A stretch of 64,000 nt of DNA from Reyranella sp. GTDB lineage: Bacteria; Pseudomonadota; Alphaproteobacteria; Reyranellales; Reyranellaceae. Below, piece by piece: positions 52,877-61,907 of this stretch (its first letter is position 1; every line of letters starts with the position of its first letter). The notes beneath the pieces are model-generated. The model ran no database searches. It saw only the letters and a program-made list of their open reading frames with translations, and was not told where the DNA came from. The stretch lies in NCBI RefSeq assembly GCF_004297405.1, contig NZ_SCVC01000033.1, positions 62,001 through 126,000 on the forward strand, read 5' to 3'. The position numbers and the translations under genes were made by a program.

Positions 52877-53830
52877 ATGACGACCTATCTCGACTTCGAG
52901 ACGCCGATCAGAGAGCTCGAAAGCAAAATTGCCGAGCTCCGGCACCTGCCCAACTCGGGTGATGTCGACATCGCCGAGGAAGTCATGCGCCTTCAGGAAA
53001 AGGTGCAGAAGCAATTGCGCGCGACCTATGCGCGGCTGACGCCGTGGCAGCGGGTCCAAGTCGCCCGCCACGCGGAGCGGCCGCATGCCCAGAGCTACAT
53101 CGACCGGCTGATTACCGACTATACGCCGCTCGCCGGTGACCGCGCCTTTGGCGAGGACGCCGCTATCGTAGGCGGCATGGGCCGTCTCAAGGGCCGCAGC
53201 GTTGTCGTGCTGGGCCAGCAGAAGGGCGATGATACCGAATCGCGCATCAAGCACAATTTCGGCATGGCGCGGCCCGAGGGCTATCGCAAGGCGCAGCGGC
53301 TGATGAGGCTTGCAGACCGCTTCAAGTTGCCGGTGCTGACCCTGGTCGACACGCCCGGCGCCTATCCCGGCATCGATGCCGAGGCGCGCGGTCAGGCGGA
53401 GGCCATCGCCGCTTCCATCGAGACCTGCCTGTCGCTCGGCGTGCCGCTGGTCAGCGTGGTGATCGGCGAGGGCGGTTCGGGCGGCGCACTGGCGATTGCT
53501 TCGGCGGATCGCGTCTACATGCTGGAGAATTCCGTCTACTCGGTCATCACGCCGGAAGGCTGCGCGTCGATCCTGTGGCGCTCCAATGCGCATGCACAGG
53601 ATGCGGCTGAGGCGATGAAGGTGACTGCCGCCGACCTCAAGAAGCTCGACGTGATCGACGACGTGATCCCCGAGCCGATGGGGGGTGCCCATCGCGCCCC
53701 TGAAGAGACGATTGATGTCGTCGGCAGGGTGGTGAGCGAAGCTTTCGGCGAACTCTCCAAGCTCGACTCCGACACGCTGCGCGAGCGCCGTCAGGACAAG
53801 TTTCTGGCGATGGGCAAGAAGGGCCTCTGA
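52877..53830 (+). CDS. accA: acetyl-CoA carboxylase carboxyltransferase subunit alpha
   Basis: A 317-residue AccA that transfers carboxyl from biotin to acetyl-CoA with AccD. The N-terminus TYLDFETPIRELESKIAELR is typical. The catalytic core has FGMARPEGYRKAQRLMRLAD, VDTPGAYPGIDAEARGQAEA and IGEGGSGGALAI. No zinc finger, as expected for AccA. It lies 34 bp after xerD. Confidence 0.97.
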   Translation: MTTYLDFETPIRELESKIAELRHLPNSGDVDIAEEVMRLQEKVQKQLRATYARLTPWQRVQVARHAERPHAQSYIDRLITDYTPLAGDRAFGEDAAIVGGMGRLKGRSVVVLGQQKGDDTESRIKHNFGMARPEGYRKAQRLMRLADRFKLPVLTLVDTPGAYPGIDAEARGQAEAIAASIETCLSLGVPLVSVVIGEGGSGGALAIASADRVYMLENSVYSVITPEGCASILWRSNAHAQDAAEAMKVTAADLKKLDVIDDVIPEPMGGAHRAPEETIDVVGRVVSEAFGELSKLDSDTLRERRQDKFLAMGKKGL

Positions 53831-53835
53831 CGCCG

Positions 53836-54861
53836 TTGCCTCTGCGTCTCAGCGTTCTCGATCAATCACCGATCCGCAAGGGCGGTACGCCGGCAGACGC
53901 CGTGCGCGAGACCCTGGAGTTAGCGCAGCTTTGTGACCGCCTGGGATACGAACGCTACTGGCTCGCCGAACATCACAGCAGCGAGGCGCTGGCGGGCTCG
54001 ACACCGGAAGTGCTGATCACGCGCGTTGCAGGTCTGACGCAGCGCATGCGGGTTGGTTCGGGTGGCGTGATGCTGCCGCACTACAGCGCGTACAAGGTCG
54101 CGGAAAACTTCCGCATGCTTGAGACGCTGTTTCCCGGCCGGATCGACCTCGGGGTCGGTCGTGCGCCCGGCAGTGACCAGCACACGATGCGCATCCTGGC
54201 GGACGGAAAGCCGAACTGGAGCAATCCCGACAAGTATCCCTATCAGGTGCGCGATCTCGTTGCCTGGCTGCACGATGCGTTGCCGCCGAACCACGAAGGC
54301 ACGGGTGTTACTGCTCAGCCAATTGGGCCCAGTGCGCCCGATGTCTGGCTGCTGGGATCGAGCGACGACAGCGCGGCATTGGCCGCGCATTTCGGCCTGC
54401 CGTTTTGCTTTGCCCATTTCATCAATCCCGACGGTGGCGACGGCGTGACCCGCGCCTACCGCTCGCATTTCAAGCCGTCTTCGCTTCATCCGAAGCCGGA
54501 GCCTCTGATGGCAATCTCGGTTCTCTGTGCGGAGACCGATGAAGAGGCCGACCTGCTGTCGCGCAGCCGCGAGGTCTGGGCGATGCGACTGCGCACGCTC
54601 GGCAATCCCGGCCCGGTGCCCTCGGTCGAAGAGGCGCTGGCGGCAGCCAAGGCGCCGGGAGCTGAACGCTGGCTGCCGGCGCTGCGTCGCCGCTCGGTCG
54701 TAGGCTCGCCCAAGACCGTGCGCGCCGGCCTCGAAAAGCATGCCGCTAGCTACGAGGTCGACGAGATCATGGCGGTGACGATCTGCTTCGACTTCGAGAA
54801 GCGCAAACGCTCCTATGAACTGCTGGCGGAAGAGTTCGGGCTGAGCAAGGCTCCGCAGTAA
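53836..54861 (+). CDS. LLM-class flavin-dependent oxidoreductase (luciferase-like)
   Basis: A 341-residue TIM-barrel flavin enzyme. SVLDQSPIRKGGTPADAVRE and YERYWLAEHHSSEALAGSTPE are family hallmarks, and the FPGRIDLGVGRAPGSD segment follows. The C-terminal SKTV-type region reads VVGSPKTVRAGLEK. This subgroup (MsnO8/YhbW-like) has no known substrate. It uses a TTG start at 53836, 5 bp after accA; no better start is visible. Convergent with the TPR gene. Confidence 0.9.
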   Translation: MPLRLSVLDQSPIRKGGTPADAVRETLELAQLCDRLGYERYWLAEHHSSEALAGSTPEVLITRVAGLTQRMRVGSGGVMLPHYSAYKVAENFRMLETLFPGRIDLGVGRAPGSDQHTMRILADGKPNWSNPDKYPYQVRDLVAWLHDALPPNHEGTGVTAQPIGPSAPDVWLLGSSDDSAALAAHFGLPFCFAHFINPDGGDGVTRAYRSHFKPSSLHPKPEPLMAISVLCAETDEEADLLSRSREVWAMRLRTLGNPGPVPSVEEALAAAKAPGAERWLPALRRRSVVGSPKTVRAGLEKHAASYEVDEIMAVTICFDFEKRKRSYELLAEEFGLSKAPQ

Positions 54862-56154
54862 CTAAAGCCCGGCCACCGGGAAGCCGTTGCCCTTGCCGTT
54901 GTGCGGGCGTCGGCTCGAGATGAGTTCGCGCGCTTCGGCGGCTCGGCCAGCGCGCGCCAGCGACGTCGTCACCACATACTCTAGCAGATCGCGTTGCGCG
55001 CGACTGCCACCCAGCCGTTCGTGGGTATCGAGCAGCGGCGTGATCTCGTCCGCGGCACGCGTCCAATCGCCATCGGCAAAGGCTTCGAAACCCCGGGCCA
55101 TCGCCGGCAGCATGTCGGCTGTGGCGCCGCGCGGGCTTTCGACGAATGTCGCGAGCGTCGCCTTGTCGCCGGCCATGGCGTAGGCCAGCACGGTATGCAT
55201 ATCGACGAAACCGAGGCCTGACTTGCCGAACCACTTGGTGGCGTAGTCGGCAATCTCCTTCCAGCGATCGGGCTGGCGCGCTTCACCCGCCATCTCGGCG
55301 CGCAGCAGGAAGGCTGGGCAGTCGGTCGCCACATTGATTTGCGGTCCCCAGGCGGCACCTGGGCGTAGTGCGTCGTCGTAGATGCGCCAGGCATCGGCGT
55401 GACGTCCCGTCTCCATCGACCACAACGCGAGGTGCCAGCTGTTGTGGCAGTGCATGAGGCCGTCGCGCGAATAATCCTTCATCCAGTCGGTCAGGAAGGT
55501 GAGACCGGCTTCGCGCTCGCCGCTTTCATAGAAGAGATGACCACGGATATGAGCGGCATGCGCGCTTTGCGGATAGGCCGCGAGTGCCATGTCTATGTTG
55601 CGCTGGCCTTCGTCCAGCTTGCGCAACTCGATCTGCGCGAAGGCGAGCTGGGTGCGATACCACCAGTCGTCGCCATAGTGCTTCTCGAAGGGTTCGAGGA
55701 TCGCGAGTTGATCGACCTCGCGGCCGACTTTGCCCGAGAAGCCGATCAGGCCGAACACGCTGGTCGCCGGCGCCAGCGCCATGGCATCGCGCGGCCAGCT
55801 CTTCATGTGTTCATGGATTGCTTCGAGGGCCGCAACACCCTGGCCGGTCAGGATCCTGTCGAAGATCGCAATCTGGCTCTGCTCGCGCGCTGTGGCGCCA
55901 GCGGCCAGCTCCTTGGCACGTGCGAGAGGGCCCTTCGCCTCGTGTCCGCGCCCCAGAAGCTGCTTGGCGCGCGCCAGCGAAATATGGCCGAGAGCGAAGC
56001 CGTCGTCGGCGGTCACGGCAGTCTGAAACGCCGTGTCCATTCCGGGTGTCGCAGCCATCAGGCTGTCGACTCCGGCCAAATAAGCGTCGCGCGCCGCGAC
56101 CGAGCTTGTGCTCAGCTCGTTTCCGTAGCGATCCTTGAGCATTGGCAGCTTCAT
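54862..56154 (-). CDS. TTC38-like tetratricopeptide-repeat protein
   Basis: A 430-residue protein of the TTC38 type, built of paired helices (ARDAYLAGVDSLMAATPGMD, then FALGHISLARAKQLLGRGHEAK). No signal peptide or membrane helix. The function is unknown in bacteria. The C-terminus ends GNGFPVAGL. Start is uncertain: ATG 56154 is chosen, but TTG 56169 and ATG 56142 are possible. Divergent from the TauD-type gene (128 bp). Confidence 0.82.
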   Translation of the reverse strand: MKLPMLKDRYGNELSTSSVAARDAYLAGVDSLMAATPGMDTAFQTAVTADDGFALGHISLARAKQLLGRGHEAKGPLARAKELAAGATAREQSQIAIFDRILTGQGVAALEAIHEHMKSWPRDAMALAPATSVFGLIGFSGKVGREVDQLAILEPFEKHYGDDWWYRTQLAFAQIELRKLDEGQRNIDMALAAYPQSAHAAHIRGHLFYESGEREAGLTFLTDWMKDYSRDGLMHCHNSWHLALWSMETGRHADAWRIYDDALRPGAAWGPQINVATDCPAFLLRAEMAGEARQPDRWKEIADYATKWFGKSGLGFVDMHTVLAYAMAGDKATLATFVESPRGATADMLPAMARGFEAFADGDWTRAADEITPLLDTHERLGGSRAQRDLLEYVVTTSLARAGRAAEARELISSRRPHNGKGNGFPVAGL

Positions 56155-56282
56155 CCCTTTGATAGGCAATGCGAAACTCTAGCCTCGCCAATGCCCATCC
56201 GGCAATTGCGGGAATGGCATTTCGGTGTTCCAATTGGCGATCGGAGAAACCAAACGAACAAGGCTGCTGAGGAACTCGACCC

Positions 56283-57182
56283 ATGGCTATTTCGGTGCAT
56301 GCCGTTACCCCGGACTTCGTTGCGGAAGTCGGCGACGTTGCGCTCAACAAGCCTCTCGCGCCGGAAGACTTGGCTGCGATTCGCGCGGCCTTCACCAAGT
56401 ACGCGATCCTGATCTTCCCCGATCAGGAGTTCGACGACGAAGGCCAGCTCGATTTTGCCCGCAACTTCGGTCCACTCGAGACGACCGTGTTCAAGGCGCG
56501 TAAGGACCACAAGCTGCGCCTGCACGAAAACATGGCCGATGTCGGCAATCTCGATTCCGAGAACCGCGTCCTCGCTGCCGACAACCGGCAACGGCTCTAC
56601 AATCTCGGCAATCGGCTGTGGCACACCGATTCGTCGTTCAAGCGTCTGCCGGCCTATTGCTCCATGCTGCATGCACGTTCGATCCCGCCGATCGGCGGTC
56701 AGACCGAGTATGCCGACATGCGCGCCGCCTATGATGCACTGCCCGAGGCGACCAAGCGGCGTATCGCGGGCCTGGTGGCGGAACACTCGATCATGACGTC
56801 GCGCGCCAAGCTTGGATTCAAGGACTTCGATGAAAGCGAGCGTGTGGCCTTCGCGCCCGTGCCGCAGGTGTTGGCGCGCAAGCTGCCGGATTCGGGCCGC
56901 ATGAGCCTCTATATCGCGAGCCACGCCGGTGCGATTCGTGGCATGGTGGGCGAAGAGGCGGGCAAGCTGCTGGACGAACTCACCGCGCATGCCACGCAGC
57001 GCCAGTTCGTTTATTCGCATCGCTGGCGGGTCAAAGATCTGGTGATCTGGGACAATCGCTGCACCATGCATCGCGGCATGGAGTTCGACGATCAACGCTA
57101 CAAGCGCGACATGCGCCGCGCCACGGTTTCGGACGTGGCGCCGACCTGTGAGCAGATGGGGCTAGCGGTCGCCGCTGAGTAG
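56283..57182 (+). CDS. TauD/TfdA-family 2-oxoglutarate dioxygenase
   Basis: A 299-residue Fe(II)/2-oxoglutarate enzyme, resembling TfdA and TauD. The facial triad is H-T-D in LWHTDSSFKR and a late His in DNRCTMHRG; the R that holds 2-oxoglutarate is in DMRRATVSDV. PPIGGQTEYADMRAAYDALP is a family block. These oxidise sulfonates, phenoxyacids or similar carboxylates. GAGGAA lies eight bases before the ATG. Its 3' end overlaps the GNAT gene by 21 bp. Confidence 0.9.
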   Translation: MAISVHAVTPDFVAEVGDVALNKPLAPEDLAAIRAAFTKYAILIFPDQEFDDEGQLDFARNFGPLETTVFKARKDHKLRLHENMADVGNLDSENRVLAADNRQRLYNLGNRLWHTDSSFKRLPAYCSMLHARSIPPIGGQTEYADMRAAYDALPEATKRRIAGLVAEHSIMTSRAKLGFKDFDESERVAFAPVPQVLARKLPDSGRMSLYIASHAGAIRGMVGEEAGKLLDELTAHATQRQFVYSHRWRVKDLVIWDNRCTMHRGMEFDDQRYKRDMRRATVSDVAPTCEQMGLAVAAE

Positions 57183-57677
57183 CCGTCGCATGATCGTCCG
57201 CCGCCACGGCGGATGGCCGTGGCTGTTCTCCTGCATGAACTGAAGGCGGAAGGCATGGGGCCAGTCGCCTCGCGGCAGTTCCTTGAAGCCACGCCGTGCA
57301 TAGAACGGTGCGTTCCATGGCACGTTGCGGTACGTCGAGAGATGGAGCCAATCGTACCCTAAGGCGCGTGCGGCCTCGCCAGTGCGATCTATCAGCGCCG
57401 AGCCGTAGCCATGACCTTGCCAGCGATCGAGCACCGAGAGCTGGTCAAGCCAGGCGGTATTGCCTGGTAGCTTCATCAAGGCAAAACCCACGGGATGGCC
57501 AAGCGGCGAGACGGCGACCAAGAGCCGGCTATTTCGCCAGCCCTCCTCCAATGAGGCGATGGAATGGGGCGGCATATCGAGGACGCACTGGAGGCCGACT
57601 TTGCGGTAGCGCAGGTCGGCCATGTTTTCGATCTGCGGCAACAGGTCGATTTCATGCGGATGCGGCGGGCGAATCAT
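57162..57677 (-). CDS. GNAT-family N-acetyltransferase
   Basis: A 171-residue GNAT acetyltransferase. Motif A is LDRWQGHGYGSALIDRTGEAAR (acetyl-CoA-binding Q-x-x-G-x-G), with preceding strand ALMKLPGNTAWLDQLSV and a C-terminal YRNVPWNAPFYARRGFKEL block. Cytosolic; substrate unknown. Its 3' end overlaps the dioxygenase gene convergently, and its start is 44 bp from the MaoC-type gene. Confidence 0.88.
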   Translation of the reverse strand: MIRPPHPHEIDLLPQIENMADLRYRKVGLQCVLDMPPHSIASLEEGWRNSRLLVAVSPLGHPVGFALMKLPGNTAWLDQLSVLDRWQGHGYGSALIDRTGEAARALGYDWLHLSTYRNVPWNAPFYARRGFKELPRGDWPHAFRLQFMQENSHGHPPWRRTIMRRLLSGDR

Positions 57678-57721
57678 GACACGGGATTGGCTACGCTGTT
57701 GGTTGCACTGGAGGATGTGTC

Positions 57722-58582
57722 ATGACGATCGATATCGAACCGCTGAAGAAGGAACTGGGCCGCAAGATCGAGGACGAGGATGTCGTCACCCAGGCGCCGC
57801 TGAAGGCGATGATCGCCACCTTCGATCGCAACGACAAGGTCCCTGATGCAGGTGAGCCGATCGCGCCGGGCTGGCACCTCTGCTTCCTGCATTCCTACGC
57901 ACGCCGCAACGTGCTGGCCGAAGACGGTCTGCCGACCGAAGGCGGCGTGCTGCCCAAGATCCCGCTCCCGCGGCGCATGTATGCGGGTTCCACCTTCACT
58001 TTTGACGGCGATATCCGCGTCGGCGACAAGCTCCGGCGCGAGACGGAGTTCTCCGACGTCCAGGTGAGGGGCGGTGGCACCGGCACCTTGATCGTGACCA
58101 GCCAGACCCGGCGTATCTACACACCGCGCGGTTTGGCCGTGACCGAGGTCGCCAACACCGTGTTCCGCGAAGAGGTGAAGGCCGGCGAGAAGAGTGGCGT
58201 GCCGGTGCGCGAAGCCGCGCCCAGCGACGTGCCGTGGCGGCGGACGATCAAGGCCGATCCGGTGATGCTGTTCCGCTACTCGGCGATCACCTTCAATCCG
58301 CACCGCATCCATTACGACCGCACCTACTGCATCGAGACCGAAGGTTATCCCGGCCTAGTCGTACACGGCCCCTTCGCGCAGCAATGCCTGTTCGACCTGC
58401 TTCGCGATTCCGCCCCCGGCCGCACGATCAAGACTTTTGCGATCCGCGCCCGGGCGCCGCTGTTCGACATCGCGCCCTTCGAGGCGGTCGGCCGTCCGAC
58501 GGCGGACGGCAAGGGCGCCGAGCTCTGGACGGTGACGCCCAAGGGCACGATCGCCGCGCAGGCGACGGCGACCTTCGCCTAG
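57722..58582 (+). CDS. MaoC-type acyl-CoA hydratase (mesaconyl-C4-CoA hydratase-like)
   Basis: A 286-residue double-hotdog hydratase. An N-terminal FAS1-like dehydratase half (residues ~1-150, RRMYAGSTFTFDGDIRVGDK) is followed by a MaoC half with the catalytic hydratase-2 motif RYSAITFNPHRIHYDRTY. Family members hydrate mesaconyl- or itaconyl-CoA. AGGAGG-like GGAGGA precedes the ATG at 57722. It is followed 4 bp later by an MFS gene, suggesting a linked catabolic pair. Confidence 0.88.
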   Translation: MTIDIEPLKKELGRKIEDEDVVTQAPLKAMIATFDRNDKVPDAGEPIAPGWHLCFLHSYARRNVLAEDGLPTEGGVLPKIPLPRRMYAGSTFTFDGDIRVGDKLRRETEFSDVQVRGGGTGTLIVTSQTRRIYTPRGLAVTEVANTVFREEVKAGEKSGVPVREAAPSDVPWRRTIKADPVMLFRYSAITFNPHRIHYDRTYCIETEGYPGLVVHGPFAQQCLFDLLRDSAPGRTIKTFAIRARAPLFDIAPFEAVGRPTADGKGAELWTVTPKGTIAAQATATFA

Positions 58583-58586
58583 GGAC

Positions 58587-59849
58587 ATGCAAGCACCACC
58601 TCTGCCGCGGTTTCTGATACCGCGGCTGCCGTTCTTCTACGGTTGGGTGGTTCTGGGATGTCTTTGCCTGGCGGGCTTTGCCCGCCAGGGACCGGCGGTT
58701 GCCGTACTGTCCATCTTCGTCGTGCCCATGACCGATGCCTTTTCCTGGTCGCGGACGGAGATGTCGGGGGCGGTGTCGTTAGGTGGCCTGCTGGCGGCGT
58801 TCATCTCGCCAGTGATCGGGCCGATTGTCGATCGCCGCGGCGCGCGGCTGATCCTTTGCCTTGCCGTCGCGGGGACCGGTGTGGCGGCACTTGCGCTGTC
58901 GCTCACCCAGTCGCTGCTGACCTTCTATCTGTTGTTCTGCTTCGCGCGCATGGTGTGGGCGGGGCCGTACGATCTTGGTCTCTACAGCGCCCTCAACAAC
59001 TGGTTCGTCGCACGGCGCGCCATTGCCACGTCGATCGTTACTCTTGCCCAGCTCTCGGGCCTGGTGGCGCTGCCGCTGATTGCCCAGCTTGCGATGACCG
59101 GCGCCGACTGGCGCGCCGGCTGGATTGCGGTCGGCACCGTGGTGCTCGTGGTGGGCTTCCTGCCGTGCTGGCTGTTGCTGGTGCGGCGGCCTGAGGATGT
59201 CGGGCTGCAGCCCGACCGTCTGTCCGACGGCAAGGCGCAGGTGCTCGTCGAACCGCGCTGGAGCCGCGCGCAGGCGATGCGCACGCCAGCCTTCTGGCTG
59301 CTCTCGCTCTACACGGTGCTCGTCTATCCGGTGCAGGCCGGCGTCAGCCTGCATCAGGCGCCGCATCTGATCGAGCAGGGGATCTCGCCAGTCGCGGCCG
59401 CCGCGATCATCGCGTTCCTGTCGGCCTTGTCGGCGCTTGCGGGGTTTGGCATCGGCTTCCTGCCTCGCCACTGGCCCATCCGCTACCTGATGGCAGTGAC
59501 GGCGGTTCTCCTCTCGGCCGGCAGTTTCGGTCTGATCAGCGTGTCCTCGGCGGAAATGGCCGCCGTGCCGGCCGGACTGTTCGGTCTGGGGATCGGCGGC
59601 GTCATGATGCTGTTACCAATGGCCTGGGCCGACTATTTCGGCCGCGAGAGTTACGGCGCGATCCGTGGTGTGGCGCTGTCGCTTCAGGTGACGGCGCAGG
59701 CGGCAGGGCCGTTGGTCTCCGGCATGCTGCGCGACTGGAGCGGCACCTATACCGACTCACTGCTGCTGTTTGGTGCTCTGGGCGCTCTTGCCGTGGTGGC
59801 AGCTCTCGCAGCGCGACAGCCCCGGTTGAGAGCGCTCCAGACCGCCTAG
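58587..59849 (+). CDS. MFS transporter
   Basis: A 420-residue 12-helix MFS permease with the loop motif GPIVDRRGARLILCLAVAG. N-terminal RLPFFYGWVVLGCLCLAGFA resembles the oxalate/formate and monocarboxylate-type (OFA/MCT) group. Pairing with the MaoC-type hydratase suggests uptake of an organic acid. Its 3' end overlaps the epoxide hydrolase gene by 4 bp, convergently. Confidence 0.9.
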   Translation: MQAPPLPRFLIPRLPFFYGWVVLGCLCLAGFARQGPAVAVLSIFVVPMTDAFSWSRTEMSGAVSLGGLLAAFISPVIGPIVDRRGARLILCLAVAGTGVAALALSLTQSLLTFYLLFCFARMVWAGPYDLGLYSALNNWFVARRAIATSIVTLAQLSGLVALPLIAQLAMTGADWRAGWIAVGTVVLVVGFLPCWLLLVRRPEDVGLQPDRLSDGKAQVLVEPRWSRAQAMRTPAFWLLSLYTVLVYPVQAGVSLHQAPHLIEQGISPVAAAAIIAFLSALSALAGFGIGFLPRHWPIRYLMAVTAVLLSAGSFGLISVSSAEMAAVPAGLFGLGIGGVMMLLPMAWADYFGRESYGAIRGVALSLQVTAQAAGPLVSGMLRDWSGTYTDSLLLFGALGALAVVAALAARQPRLRALQTA

Positions 59850-61081
59850 TCGTTCGCGGCCCCGTAGCGCAGCGGCCGGAAGAAGGCGCGGATGTCTTCG
59901 ACCAGCAGACCGGGCTCCTCGAGAGCAGCGAAGTGGCCGCCTCTTGGCATGACCGTGTGCTGACGCAGGTTGAAGGCGCGCTCGATCCACTCCCGCGGCG
60001 GGGCCGGCGCGATATCCGCGGGGAAGGCCGCGAACGCGGTCGGCGTCTCGACCCGAGTTCCTTCCGGCAGGGCACGCGGCCTCTGCTGCGCGGCGCCGCG
60101 ATAGAGCCACGTCGCCGTGCCAGCCGTGCCGGTCAGCCAGTAGACCATGATATTGTCGAGCAACAGGTCCATCGGGAAGCGCTTGAGCGGATCGCCGCCG
60201 CAGTCGCTCCAAGCCTGAAACTTCTCGACGATCCAGGCGGCAAGGCCAACTGGCGAATCGGTGAGGGCCACTCCCAGCGTCTGCGGCCGCGTCGCGTGGA
60301 TGCGCTGGTAGGCGGTCTTGTCGTCCAGCGCACCGCCCATCTTTGCGAGCCAAGCCTGCTCGTCGGCGCTGAGGCTGGCTGTCTTGAGGTCGATGCCCGG
60401 TCGCAGGCCCATCATGTTGAGATGTAGGCCGAGCACGCCCGAGTCGTCCTGCTTCGGATGATCGAAAGCGAGCCAAGACGACACGACTGCTCCCCAGTCA
60501 CCACCCTGCACGCCGTAAGGCCGGTCGTAGTTGAGTTTCTCGGTGACGAGTTTGTGCCAGAGGCCGGCAATCGCCCGTGGACCGATCGGGCCTGTGCTGC
60601 CGTCTTCGCGGATCGGCGGGCCGGAGAAACCGTAGCCCGGCAGGGACGGCACGATGACGTCGAAGGCGTCGAGCGGATCACCACCATGGTTCTCCGGATG
60701 AGCCAATACATCGATGATGTGCAGGAACTCGACGATCGAGCCCGGCCAGCCGTGGGTCACCACGAGCGGCAAGGGCCGCGGTGCGTCCTCGACCTCCGTC
60801 CCGGGCTCCCGGATGAAATGCAGGCGTTGCGGGCCGATATCTACGAGATAGTTGGGCCAGCGGTTGATCGCCTCCTGGCAGCGCTGCCAGTCGTAGCCGT
60901 GGCGCCAGTGGTCCACGAGGTCGGCGAGAAAGGCCGGGTCGGTACCGGAGGCCCAGGAGCCGTCGTCGGCGATGGCAACAGGTGGCCGCCAGCGGCGCAA
61001 CCGCTCGTCGAGGTCGATCAAAGCCCGTTCAGGGATATCGACCTTGAAAGGTTCGGGAGTGTCGTAACGCGTATCGCCCAT
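59846..61081 (-). CDS. epoxide hydrolase with N-terminal EHN domain
   Basis: A 411-residue alpha/beta-hydrolase. The N-terminal EHN region is PFKVDIPERALIDLDERLRRWR and WQRCQEAINRWPNYLVDI. The oxyanion HGWPGSIVEF, nucleophile Asp in GVQGGDWGAVVSSW and catalytic His in MPRGGHFAALEEP are all present. It opens epoxides to diols. The ATG at 61081 (MGDTRYDTPEP) is preferred over the longer frame. The phosphatase gene lies 22 bp upstream on the same strand. Confidence 0.92.
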   Translation of the reverse strand: MGDTRYDTPEPFKVDIPERALIDLDERLRRWRPPVAIADDGSWASGTDPAFLADLVDHWRHGYDWQRCQEAINRWPNYLVDIGPQRLHFIREPGTEVEDAPRPLPLVVTHGWPGSIVEFLHIIDVLAHPENHGGDPLDAFDVIVPSLPGYGFSGPPIREDGSTGPIGPRAIAGLWHKLVTEKLNYDRPYGVQGGDWGAVVSSWLAFDHPKQDDSGVLGLHLNMMGLRPGIDLKTASLSADEQAWLAKMGGALDDKTAYQRIHATRPQTLGVALTDSPVGLAAWIVEKFQAWSDCGGDPLKRFPMDLLLDNIMVYWLTGTAGTATWLYRGAAQQRPRALPEGTRVETPTAFAAFPADIAPAPPREWIERAFNLRQHTVMPRGGHFAALEEPGLLVEDIRAFFRPLRYGAAND

Positions 61082-61103
61082 GAGTACAGGCGTAGCGCGG
61101 AAC

Positions 61104-61859
61104 TCACCCTTCCAGCAAATCGCGCTTAAGCCGCTCGCGTAGGTCGGCGCCGATACCGAGGGCCTTCTCAGCAAAGTCCTCGGGGGTGCCGAAATCGCCA
61201 CGTACCACTTCGAAAGCTGCTTCCAGGTAGGGCGTGCGTGCTTCGATGATGGCGGCGCGGGTGTCGATGTCGAGTTCGGGATAGCGGCCGATATGGCCGG
61301 TCCACAGTTCGTTGGTGCGAAGATAGTCTTCGATCACAGCTTCCCACGGCACGCCCAGCAGGGTCAGCAGCAGGGCCGAGGCAAAGCCGGTGCGGTCCTT
61401 GCCCGCCGTGCAATGGAACACCAACGGACGGTGTGTGCCGTCGCTCAGAGTAGCGAACAGGGTGCGAAAGCCAGGGGCGCAGCGGCGCGGATAGTCGCGA
61501 TAGTGATCGGTCAGGAACTGCATCATCAGATGCGGATTGGCCGTGCCATCGGCGACCGCGCCACGGATCTTGTCACCCACGCCTGGTTCGATATGAGCGC
61601 CGACGATGCGGCACGACACACCCTCGACAAGGTGCGGCGTCTCCGCCGCTTCGGTCACGCCGCGCAGATCGACGATGGTGCGCACACCAAGCTGGCCGAG
61701 GGCCGAGCGATCCTCGTCCGTCAGGCTACCGAGATGGGCCGAGCGGAACACAGTGCCGCGCCGCACGAGGCGACCGTCGGCAGTGCTATAGCCGCCGAGG
61801 TCACGGAAATTGGAGCCGCCTTTCAGCGGTACGATGAAGGGTAAGGATTGATCGGGCAT
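61104..61859 (-). CDS. tyrosine-protein phosphatase family protein
   Basis: A 251-residue phosphatase with the signature HCTAGKDRTGFASALLL (nucleophile C150, R156) and N-terminal GGSNFRDLGGYST, the DLRGVTEAAETP segment and DHYRDY. This family includes the mycobacterial PtpB-like enzymes and acts on phosphotyrosine or phosphoinositides. No signal peptide. It lies 49 bp before the TonB receptor's stop. Confidence 0.9.
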   Translation of the reverse strand: MPDQSLPFIVPLKGGSNFRDLGGYSTADGRLVRRGTVFRSAHLGSLTDEDRSALGQLGVRTIVDLRGVTEAAETPHLVEGVSCRIVGAHIEPGVGDKIRGAVADGTANPHLMMQFLTDHYRDYPRRCAPGFRTLFATLSDGTHRPLVFHCTAGKDRTGFASALLLTLLGVPWEAVIEDYLRTNELWTGHIGRYPELDIDTRAAIIEARTPYLEAAFEVVRGDFGTPEDFAEKALGIGADLRERLKRDLLEG

Positions 61860-61886
61860 GCGTACTGTTTATCACGCCAGGCCGCT

Positions 61887-61906
61887 CCGGATCATGTCGG
61901 ATCCGG
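61887..61906. terminator. candidate terminator hairpin after the TonB receptor gene
   Basis: A 7-bp perfect stem (CCGGATC/GATCCGG) with a 6-base loop, directly after the receptor stop codon at 61908-61910 on the minus strand. No T-run follows. Confidence 0.35.
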
Positions 61907-61907
61907 G